DNA of 16,718 nt from an uncultured Collinsella sp. (GTDB taxonomy: Bacteria > Actinomycetota > Coriobacteriia > Coriobacteriales > Coriobacteriaceae): contig CATZRJ010000039.1 of assembly GCA_958423535.1 (NCBI GenBank), forward strand, positions 1 through 16,718. Direction: 5' to 3'. A program made the position numbers and the translations under genes. Positions 7,571-14,101 of the stretch are shown here, in pieces; position 1 is the stretch's first letter; every line of letters begins with the position of its first letter. The notes beneath the pieces were generated by a model that saw only the letters and a program-made list of their open reading frames with translations, was not told the DNA's origin and searched no databases.

Positions 7571-9913
7571 ATGGCAGATTCCAGCAAAAAGATGCAGATC
7601 GTGTTTGCCTCGGCCGAGTGCGCACCGTTTGTTAAGACCGGTGGCCTGGGCGACGTGGCGGGCTCGCTGCCTGCGGCGCTCGTGCGCGCCGGCGCCGAAG
7701 TCATCGTGATGGTGCCCAAGTACGCCACCATCAAGGATGAGTACAAGGCGCAGATGGAGCACTTTTCCGACTTTTACGTGAGCCTGGGCTGGCGCAACGA
7801 GTACTGCGGGCTGGAGAAGCTCGAGCACGACGGCGTCACCTATATGTTCGTGGACAACGAGCGCTACTTTGCGCGCGATTATCCGTACGGCTTCTTTGAC
7901 GACGGCGAGCGTTTTGCGTTCTTCTCCAAGGCCATCACCGAGAGCCTGCAGCACCTGCCGGCCGATTTTGAGTGCGACATCCTGCACTGCAATGACTGGC
8001 AAACGGCACTGGCACCCGTGTTCTTGCGCGAGTTCTACCAGGGCCTGCCGCTCTATGACCGCGTCAAGACCGTGTTCTCGATCCACAATGTGGCGTTCCA
8101 AGGCCAGTTTAGCGACACCGTGATGGAGGACATCCTGGGTGTGGCGCATATTCCGGCGGCCGCCACGCAGTTGCGCTGCGACGCCTGCAGCATCAACTAC
8201 ATGCTGGGCGCGCTGCACTATGCCGACGCCATCACCACGGTGAGCCCCACCTACGCGAGCGAGATCCAGACGCCCGAGTTTGGCGAGGGCCTGGACGGCG
8301 TACTGCGCGAGCGTTCCTACGCGCTGCAGGGCATCCTCAACGGCATTGACGTGGCGGCCTTTGACCCGGCAACCGACAAGCGCATTGCCGCCAACTACAC
8401 GGTTGACGACCGTTCCGGCAAGGCCGTGTGCAAGGCCAAGCTGCAGGAGGAACTGGGGCTCGAGGTGCGCGACGACCGCCCGCTTATGGTGATGGTCACG
8501 CGCCTGACGCGCCAGAAGGGCATGGACCTGGTCATGTACGCGCTCGACCGCATCCTGTCCGGCGGCGTTCAGGTGGCCGTGCTGGGCACCGGCGACCGCG
8601 ACTACGAGGACGGTCTGCGCTACTTCCAGGACAAGTACCCCGGCACCATGGCCGCGCGCATCGAGTTCGATCCGGCGCTGTCGCAGCGCATGTACGCTGC
8701 CGCCGATATGTTCCTGATGCCTTCGAAGTTTGAGCCCTGCGGCCTGTCGCAGATCATCGCCATGCGCTACGGCACACTGCCCATCGTGCGCGAGACCGGT
8801 GGCCTGAAGGACACCGTGATCCCGTATAACGAGTTTACCGGCGAGGGCACGGGCTTCTCGTTTACCAACTTTAACGGCGACGAGATGGGCGACGCGGTGT
8901 TCCGCGCAGCACGCCTGTTCTGGGATAACCGTGAGGCATGGAACCAGCTAGTCACGCAGGCCATGAGCCAGGACTTTAGCTGGACGCGCTCGGCCGACAA
9001 GTATCTGGACCTGTACTTCTTTATGCACCCGGAGATTGAGCGCCCGGCGGCTGTGGAGGCTGCTACGGCCGTAGAGGAGCCGGTTGCTGATGAGGCCGAG
9101 CCTGCGGCGCCCGTTAAGGAGCCCGCTGCTGCTGAGGAGCCCAAGGTCGAGGAGAAGCCGGCTGAAGCTGACCCGGTTAAAGCCGATCCTGAGGTGAAGC
9201 CCGCAGCGAAGCCTGCCGCCAAGAAGACGACGGCTCGCAAGACGACGGCTAAGAAGGCTACGACCACGAAGGCCGCTGCGAGCAAGACCACCGCTGCCAA
9301 GGCAACTACTGCCAAGGCATCGACCACGCGCAAGCGCACGACCGCCGCTGCCAAGAAGGCCAACGAGGTCGAGGCTGCTCCCGAGGTAAAGGCCGCCGCC
9401 GAGGCTAAGCCTGCGGCAAAGGCTCCGGCCAAGACCGCTGCCAAGAAGACGGCTGCAACCACCAAGAAGGCAACGGCAGCCAAGAAGACCACGGCTACGA
9501 AGTCGACGACGGCCAAGGCCGCTACGACGAAGGCCGCCGCGAAGACGGCCCCGAAGGCTACTGCAAAGCCGGCCGCTAAAGTCGAGGAGACGCCCGCTGA
9601 GTCTAAGGCTGAGGCAGCTGTCGAGGCAAAGCCGGCCGCCAAGACCACCACGCGCAAACGCGCCGCGACGACGGCCAAGAAGACCACGACCAAGGCTGAA
9701 GCTCCCAAGGCAGAGGCTAAGGCCGAGGACAAGCCCGCAGTAAAGGCCGAGCCGACTCCGAAGGTTGCCGAGGTTAAGGCCGCTCCCAAGGCTAAGGCAA
9801 AGACCGAGCCCGCCAAGGAGACCCCGGTCTCCCCCGCCGTTTCGGCCGAGGAAAAGGCTCCGACCAAGAAGACCTCCGTCCGCAAGGCAACGGCCGCCCG
9901 CAAGCGCCGCTAA
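7571..9913 (+). CDS. glgA: Glycogen synthase (ADP-glucose type, GT5) with about 290-residue Ala/Lys/Thr-rich tail
   Basis: GlgA transfers glucose from ADP-glucose to the non-reducing end of glycogen. Residues 1 to about 490 are a complete GT5 synthase: ADP-glucose-binding KTGGLGDV at 22-29, HNVAFQGQF in the N-terminal domain, VTRLTRQKG at the start of the second Rossmann domain, and PSKFEPCGLSQ with the catalytic-type Glu388. Usual bacterial GlgA ends near 480 residues. This one continues to 780 with a tail that begins acidic (EEPVADEAEP) and becomes blocks of KK/TT/AA (AAKKTTARKTTAKKAT), ending in ARKRR. The tail has no aromatic, Leu, Ile, Met, Gly or Cys residue. Start choice: ATG 7571 has GGGAG 5 nt upstream and gives MADSSKKMQIVFAS; the in-frame ATG at 7559 overlaps that ribosome site. 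It is the last gene of the operon. Confidence 0.96.
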   Translation: MADSSKKMQIVFASAECAPFVKTGGLGDVAGSLPAALVRAGAEVIVMVPKYATIKDEYKAQMEHFSDFYVSLGWRNEYCGLEKLEHDGVTYMFVDNERYFARDYPYGFFDDGERFAFFSKAITESLQHLPADFECDILHCNDWQTALAPVFLREFYQGLPLYDRVKTVFSIHNVAFQGQFSDTVMEDILGVAHIPAAATQLRCDACSINYMLGALHYADAITTVSPTYASEIQTPEFGEGLDGVLRERSYALQGILNGIDVAAFDPATDKRIAANYTVDDRSGKAVCKAKLQEELGLEVRDDRPLMVMVTRLTRQKGMDLVMYALDRILSGGVQVAVLGTGDRDYEDGLRYFQDKYPGTMAARIEFDPALSQRMYAAADMFLMPSKFEPCGLSQIIAMRYGTLPIVRETGGLKDTVIPYNEFTGEGTGFSFTNFNGDEMGDAVFRAARLFWDNREAWNQLVTQAMSQDFSWTRSADKYLDLYFFMHPEIERPAAVEAATAVEEPVADEAEPAAPVKEPAAAEEPKVEEKPAEADPVKADPEVKPAAKPAAKKTTARKTTAKKATTTKAAASKTTAAKATTAKASTTRKRTTAAAKKANEVEAAPEVKAAAEAKPAAKAPAKTAAKKTAATTKKATAAKKTTATKSTTAKAATTKAAAKTAPKATAKPAAKVEETPAESKAEAAVEAKPAAKTTTRKRAATTAKKTTTKAEAPKAEAKAEDKPAVKAEPTPKVAEVKAAPKAKAKTEPAKETPVSPAVSAEEKAPTKKTSVRKATAARKRR
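9041..9910 (+). repeat. Low-complexity coding tract: cationic/acidic tail of GlgA
   Basis: These codons are dominated by GCN, AAG, ACN, GAG and CCN, giving degenerate repeats of KPAAK, AAKKTTA and KATTTK. The first 35 or so residues are acidic and Pro-rich; three basic blocks follow, separated by acidic/Pro linkers (NEVEAAPEVK, KVEETPAESK). The internal DNA similarity should favour slippage and length variation between strains. The composition resembles the GlgB tail but is longer and mixed in charge. Confidence 0.8.
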
Positions 9914-9937
9914 TCCGGACGATTAAAACTAAATCCT

Positions 9938-9982
9938 CAACGCAAAAGAGGGCGCCCCAACCAGGCGCCCTCTTTTGCGTTG
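9938..9982 (+). terminator. Rho-independent terminator after glgA
   Basis: A perfect 19-bp stem (9938-9956 with 9964-9982) has a 7-nt loop. The core AGAGGGCGCC / GGCGCCCTCT is followed by TTTT on the + strand and preceded by AAAA, so the structure could work in both directions. It starts 24 nt after the glgA stop and closes the glg operon. Confidence 0.92.
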
Positions 9983-10004
9983 AACTTCGCATTAAAAAGA
10001 GGGC

Positions 10005-10137
10005 CGGTTTACTACGACAAAATGGCTCCGGCCGACCACGGCGAGTAATCTTCGAAAATTAAGAACGCTTCTACCTGCGGTTTTAATATCACCAAAATGA
10101 CTGTGGTTGAGATCATTCAATTCGTCGTAGTAAACCG
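10005..10137. repeat. 133-bp segment bounded by 14-bp perfect inverted repeats
   Basis: CGGTTTACTACGAC (10005-10018) and its exact reverse complement (10124-10137) flank 105 bp without an ORF. This could be a small MITE-like or foldback element, or a pair of divergent operators that could loop. No clear target-site duplication flanks it. The arms also resemble the GTTTTACCACGTCAA motif upstream of glgB, which favours a regulatory reading. Confidence 0.6.
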
Positions 10138-10197
10138 AAGTACTTTTGGTTGGCTACAAATAGTATCGGTATAGACGTTTTTAAATATCGCGATAAT

Positions 10198-10247
10198 TTG
10201 CGTGGTAAAACGATTTTCTAGGACAACCGTTCGCCGATGGTAAACGG
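10198..10247 (-). promoter_or_regulatory. Operator-like motif copies upstream of the GH13-GH77 gene
   Basis: On the - strand 10198-10211 reads GTTTTACCACGCAA, nearly the motif at 79-93 upstream of glgB, and 10238-10247 reads CCGTTTACCA, a shorter relative. They lie 97-147 nt before the fusion-gene start, a fitting distance for transcription control. Sharing between the two glucan loci is the main argument for function. Confidence 0.45.
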
Positions 10248-10255
10248 ATGTTTTT

Positions 10256-10290
10256 TATACAGCCTGTATACAACAGATATACTTATATCT
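10256..10290. promoter_or_regulatory. Two adjacent AT-rich palindromes upstream of the GH13-GH77 gene
   Basis: TATACAGCCTGTATA (10256-10270) is a perfect dyad about one base, and AGATATACTTATATCT (10275-10290) has 7-bp arms around CT. An overlapping CTGT-N5-ACAG dyad (10264-10276) links them. The cluster lies 55-89 nt upstream of the start and includes several TATA-like -10 candidates, so it may be a repressor operator over the promoter. A GntR- or TetR-type regulator is a guess from dyad shape. Confidence 0.45.
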
Positions 10291-10344
10291 TGTGCGTAAA
10301 GCCCATGGCCCGCAGGCCGTGATTCTATTGAACTGGACCGTATT

Positions 10345-13300
10345 ATGAGATTGATTCACAACAGCCGTCTGCCGCAGTTTCGCACTCCGTTTGGCGCTGT
10401 GACCACTGGAACTTCCGTTTCGCTCTCGGTGATTTTGGAGGATGCCGACCCCAACCAGGCAACGCTTACCCTGCGTACCTGGGTCGATGAAATCGGTGAG
10501 TCTCTGTATCCCATGACGCACGAGGGCGACGGCATATTTACCGTAGAGCTTGAGTGCACCGAGCCCTGTCTTGTCTGGTACAGCTTTATCTGCAATATCG
10601 AGGGCCAGCCCGAGGTCCGTTTGGGCGCACCGCAGGGTCGCACCGGTGGCGAGGGCGTAACCTACAACTACGCCGAGGTCCCGTCCTTCCAGATTACCGT
10701 CTACAAGCACCGCGATGTTCGTCCCGAGTGGTACGAGCGTGGCATGGTCTACCAGATCTTCCCCGACCGCTATGCCCGCGACGAAAACTGGCGCGAGCGC
10801 ACGCTTACCGAAGTTGAAAAACCGCGCAAAGGAATCCAGCGCCGCATGGTCGAAGACTGGAACGAACCGCCCGAGTACGAGCGTGCCGAAGACGGCTCCA
10901 TCAAGACCTGGGATTTTTACGGCGGTTCGCTCAAGGGTATCCAAAATGACCTGCCCCGCATTGCCGAGCTAGGCTTTACGGCCATCTACCTCAACCCCAT
11001 CTTTGAGGCCGCGAGCAACCACCGCTACGATACGGCCGACTACACCAAAATAGACCCGATTCTGGGCACCGAGCAGGACTTTACGGAGCTGTGCGAGGCG
11101 GCCGAGAAGCTCGGCATTTCCATCATCCTGGACGGCGTCTTCAACCATACGGGCGACGACTCGATCTACTTTAACCGCTACGGCAACTATCCCGGCGTCG
11201 GTGCATGGCAGAGCGAGGACTCACCGTGGCGCGATGCGTTTTACTTCCATGAGGACGGTTCGTATGACTGCTGGTGGGGCGTGGGCAACATGCCCGCCAT
11301 CAACGAGAATTCCGAACTGGTGCGCGAGCGGCTCCTGGGCAAGGACGGCGTGATCCGTAAATGGCTGCGCGCCGGTGCCCATGGCTGGCGACTCGATGTG
11401 GCCGACGAGCTTTCCGACGACTTCCTGGCCGAGATCAAAAAGGCCGTACTCGCCGAGAAGCCCGATGCGCTGCTGCTCGGCGAAGTCTGGGAAGACGCCT
11501 CCAACAAGATCAGCTATGGCCACCTGCGTCGCTATCTGCAGGGCTCGGAGCTCGACTCCGCCATGGACTACCCCTTCCGCGACATGGTCATCGGCTTTTT
11601 GATGGGCTACAAGAACGCTTACCAGGCAGCCGAGGATATCGAAACCCTGCGCGAGAACTACCCGCGCGAGGCACTGGCCTGCGCGCTCAATCTGCTTTCG
11701 AGCCACGACCGTCCGCGTATCATCTCGGTGCTTGGCGGTGGCCCCGACGAGTCGCAGCTGCCCGAGAGCGAGCGCAGCAAATGGCGCCTGGACGATAACT
11801 CGATGGGCCTGGCCAAGAGCCGTTTTTGGCTGGCGACGCTCATGCAGATGACCTTCCCGGGTGTACCCTCAATCTATTACGGCGACGAGTACGGCTTGGA
11901 GGGCCTTACCGACCCGGGCAACCGCCGCACCCTGCCGACCAAGGACCAACTCCACGACTTCGACACACTGGCCATCGTTAAGAACGCGTCTGCCGTGCGC
12001 CGTGCGCTGCCCTTTATGGTCGATGGCGAGATCAAGGCCTTTGCGCTCAACGACGAAGTCTTGGCTTACACCCGCACGGGCAAAGACGGCGAGGCCGCGA
12101 CGGTTATCATCAACCGCAGCCTGCGCAATTCGCACCGCGTGACGATTCCGGCTCTCGGCGAATGCGCGAGCGACGTGATCAGCGGTCACGAGTGCGAGAT
12201 CCACAACGGTACCGTCACGCTCGACCTGTACCCGCTGGGCTCTTCGATCATCTATCACCATGCCGAGAAGCGCCTGCAGGAGCCGCTCGATCATGGCGCG
12301 GGCGTTGTGTGCCACATCACCTCGGTGCCGACCGATGACGGCAAGCCCGGCACAATCGGTGCGCCCACGCGTCGCTTTATCGACCATCTGGCCGCTATGG
12401 GCATGCGCTACTGGCAAGTCCTGCCCGTCAACCCCACGGACTTCTTCCGCTCCCCTTACGCTGGGCCTTCGGCCTTTGCGGGCAATATTGACCTGCTGCC
12501 CGAGAGTCACGAGGAGCTGGCCGCCGACTTTGCTGCATGGAAGGCTCACGGCGGCGAGGATGCCGACCCGCTGTACACGGCGTTTAAACATCGCAACGCT
12601 GATTGGCTCGAAAAGTACTGCGTCTACATGGCCGTTAAGAAGTACTTTGAGGGCGAGTCGCGCCACGATTGGCCGGCAGATGTCGCGCGCTACAACGAGT
12701 ATCTGATCGATGACAAGCGCTTCCACGACGAGGCCGAGCTGCAGGCGTACATGCAGTATCGCTTTGACCTTGCCTGGTGCGAGCTCATGAACTATGCGCA
12801 CAAGAAGGGCATCGAGGTCATCGGCGATATCCCGATGTATGTCTCGGACGATTCGGCCGACGCGTGGAGCGAGCCCGAGAACTTCTGGCTGTCCGATACC
12901 GGCAAGGCGATTGAGATTTCGGGCGCGCCGCCCGACAACTTTGCGCCCGAGGGCCAGGTGTGGGGCAACCCCACCTTCCGATGGGATCGCATGAAGGAGA
13001 ACGGCTATCGCTGGTGGATGGACCGCCTGCGTCGTGCGTTTTCGCTCTACGACCGCGTGCGCCTGGACCACTTCCTGGGCTTCCACAGCTACTTTAGCAT
13101 TCCCGCCGGTAAGGCCTGTGCCGACGGCCGCTGGCTGGCAGGCCCGGGCAAGGACCTGTTCCAGACCGCCTATGACGAGCTGGGTCCGCTCAACTTTATC
13201 GCCGAGGATCTGGGCTATCTGACGCCCGGCGTTCGCGCCATGGCTTCGACCTGCGGCTTCCCCGGCATGGACGTGCTGGAGTTTAGCGACTACGACGTTC

Positions 13301-13641
13301 GTTGCGGAATTCACCCCACACCGGGAAAGATCCTGTACACCTCGACGCACGACACCTCGACACTTGCCGGCTGGTGCACGCGCTCCTTTGCAGGCGGCGA
13401 TGAGCCGAGCGGCATTACATTGGCAAGCGAGCTCATGGGCAATGCCCTGGCAAGCGATGCACCGCTCGTGATGATGCCGCTGCAGGACGTGCTGGGACTG
13501 GGCGACGATGCACGTATGAACGTGCCGGGTGTAGCCACAGGCAACTGGACATGGCAGGCTGACGAGGCCGACGTTGCGGCAGCCGAGGAGAAAACTGCGA
13601 AGCTCCTGCGCAACACCCATAGATTCTGGGGCGAAGCGTGA
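10345..13641 (+). CDS. malQ: Bifunctional GH13 alpha-amylase/neopullulanase-like enzyme fused to GH77 4-alpha-glucanotransferase
   Basis: The 1098-residue protein joins two complete enzymes. An N-terminal beta domain (about 1-120) and a GH13 barrel (from WYERGMVYQIFPDRYARD near 129) resemble neopullulanase/cyclomaltodextrinase, with Asp351 in WRLDVADE, Glu380 in LLGEVWED and Asp455 in SSHDRPR. From about 650 a GH77 domain follows, with Asp908 in RLDHFLGF, Glu954-Asp955 in AEDLG and Asp1003 in YTSTHDTST. GH77 transfers maltooligosaccharide segments between chains; the GH13 half should cleave or debranch short alpha-glucans. No signal peptide is seen, so it should be cytoplasmic. The ribosome site is weak (GGA 7 nt before ATG). 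It follows the glg terminator and has its own upstream region. The symbol applies to the C-terminal half; databases may call such fusions GlgX/MalQ. Confidence 0.9.
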   Translation: MRLIHNSRLPQFRTPFGAVTTGTSVSLSVILEDADPNQATLTLRTWVDEIGESLYPMTHEGDGIFTVELECTEPCLVWYSFICNIEGQPEVRLGAPQGRTGGEGVTYNYAEVPSFQITVYKHRDVRPEWYERGMVYQIFPDRYARDENWRERTLTEVEKPRKGIQRRMVEDWNEPPEYERAEDGSIKTWDFYGGSLKGIQNDLPRIAELGFTAIYLNPIFEAASNHRYDTADYTKIDPILGTEQDFTELCEAAEKLGISIILDGVFNHTGDDSIYFNRYGNYPGVGAWQSEDSPWRDAFYFHEDGSYDCWWGVGNMPAINENSELVRERLLGKDGVIRKWLRAGAHGWRLDVADELSDDFLAEIKKAVLAEKPDALLLGEVWEDASNKISYGHLRRYLQGSELDSAMDYPFRDMVIGFLMGYKNAYQAAEDIETLRENYPREALACALNLLSSHDRPRIISVLGGGPDESQLPESERSKWRLDDNSMGLAKSRFWLATLMQMTFPGVPSIYYGDEYGLEGLTDPGNRRTLPTKDQLHDFDTLAIVKNASAVRRALPFMVDGEIKAFALNDEVLAYTRTGKDGEAATVIINRSLRNSHRVTIPALGECASDVISGHECEIHNGTVTLDLYPLGSSIIYHHAEKRLQEPLDHGAGVVCHITSVPTDDGKPGTIGAPTRRFIDHLAAMGMRYWQVLPVNPTDFFRSPYAGPSAFAGNIDLLPESHEELAADFAAWKAHGGEDADPLYTAFKHRNADWLEKYCVYMAVKKYFEGESRHDWPADVARYNEYLIDDKRFHDEAELQAYMQYRFDLAWCELMNYAHKKGIEVIGDIPMYVSDDSADAWSEPENFWLSDTGKAIEISGAPPDNFAPEGQVWGNPTFRWDRMKENGYRWWMDRLRRAFSLYDRVRLDHFLGFHSYFSIPAGKACADGRWLAGPGKDLFQTAYDELGPLNFIAEDLGYLTPGVRAMASTCGFPGMDVLEFSDYDVRCGIHPTPGKILYTSTHDTSTLAGWCTRSFAGGDEPSGITLASELMGNALASDAPLVMMPLQDVLGLGDDARMNVPGVATGNWTWQADEADVAAAEEKTAKLLRNTHRFWGEA

Positions 13642-13685
13642 TAAAACCCCCGATATAGGGTACAGTTACAGCTGTTTGAATTTTT

Positions 13686-13710
13686 GCGGGCAGAGCGATC
13701 TGCCCGCTTT
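13686..13710 (+). terminator. Hairpin after the GH13-GH77 gene, possible weak terminator
   Basis: GCGGGCAGA (13686-13694) and TCTGCCCGC (13699-13707) form a perfect 9-bp stem with the stable-type loop GCGA, followed by only TTT. It starts 45 nt after the fusion-gene stop and ends about 20 nt before the fmdB start, so it may terminate partially and leave some read-through into fmdB. Confidence 0.55.
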
Positions 13711-13729
13711 GTGCTGAAAAGGAAGTAAT

Positions 13730-13966
13730 ATGGCGCGCTACGATTACAAGTGCTCGAGCTGCGGCAACGTGTTTGAGGTTGAGCATCCCATGTCCGAGAA
13801 CCCCGAGGTCGTGTGCCCCAGCTGCGGTGCCCCAGCCGCCAAAACGTTTTCGGCCAGCGGTATTAAGTTCGAAGGCAGCGGTTTCTACAACACCGACCAG
13901 CGCAGCGGTGGTTCCAGCACCAACGCCACCAGCGGCTGCTGCGCCAACTGCCCACATAACCACTAG
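13730..13966 (+). CDS. FmdB-family zinc-ribbon protein
   Basis: This 78-residue protein has the FmdB/CxxC_CxxC_SSSS pattern: MARYDYKCSSCGNVFEV, then VCPSCGAPAAKTFSASGIKFEGSGFY. Four cysteines (8, 11, 29, 32) should bind one zinc ion, and the Ser/Gly-rich remainder with GSGFYNTD is typical. The family is widespread and usually of unknown role; it is named from a gene near formamidase in Methylophilus. The C-terminus is unusual, ending CCANCPHNH (Cys70, Cys71, Cys74, His76, His78), which could form a second metal site. The ATG has the strong ribosome site AAAAGGAAG. A terminator follows 6 nt after the stop, so it is the last + strand gene and converges with rsmB. Confidence 0.9.
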   Translation: MARYDYKCSSCGNVFEVEHPMSENPEVVCPSCGAPAAKTFSASGIKFEGSGFYNTDQRSGGSSTNATSGCCANCPHNH

Positions 13967-13971
13967 AAACC

Positions 13972-14007
13972 AAGCAGCCCCGCGACCGATCGCGGGGCTG
14001 CTTCTTT
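13972..14007 (+). terminator. Rho-independent terminator after fmdB
   Basis: A perfect 14-bp GC-rich stem (13972-13985 with 13990-14003; core AGCAGCCCCGCGA) has the 4-nt loop CCGA and is followed by CTTT. It begins 6 nt after the fmdB stop and separates it from the convergent rsmB. Confidence 0.88.
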
Positions 14008-14028
14008 AGCTACCCAGGTTTCCTGATG

Positions 14029-14095
14029 AGTTGCGGTGAAATAAGGACTGTTTGGCGGGTAGAAGCCGATATTCAATCCCTATTTCACCGCAACT
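14029..14095. repeat. 67-bp palindromic intergenic element with 15-bp arms
   Basis: AGTTGCGGTGAAATA (14029-14043) and its perfect reverse complement (14081-14095) flank a 37-nt loop, between the fmdB terminator and the rsmB stop. The right arm ends 6 nt past the rsmB stop. No T-run follows on the - strand, so it is a poor terminator. Its size and placement fit a REP/MITE-like intergenic repeat, or a 3' stabilising hairpin of the fmt-rsmB transcript. Confidence 0.6.
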
Positions 14096-14101
14096 TAGTT
14101 G

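Larger units (their letters stand above)
9983..10344. other. AT-rich intergenic region between glgA and the GH13-GH77 gene
   Basis: No credible gene is visible in 362 bases. A - strand frame entering it from 10944 is a shadow of the downstream gene. The region holds a 14-bp inverted repeat bounding 10005-10137, motif copies at 10198-10211 and 10238-10247, and two adjacent palindromes at 10256-10290. It ends in a possible leader hairpin (10304-10310 with 10315-10321, one mismatch). It probably contains the promoter and operators of the fusion gene. Confidence 0.75.

Noticed and set aside
10256..10290. Palindromes read as a tRNA fragment or terminator
   Set aside because: No cloverleaf or T-run pattern is present; AT-rich dyads close to a start fit an operator better.
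11869..13620. A 583-codon - strand frame opposite the GH77 half of the fusion gene
   Set aside because: It is antisense to conserved GH77 motifs and shows no protein family signature.
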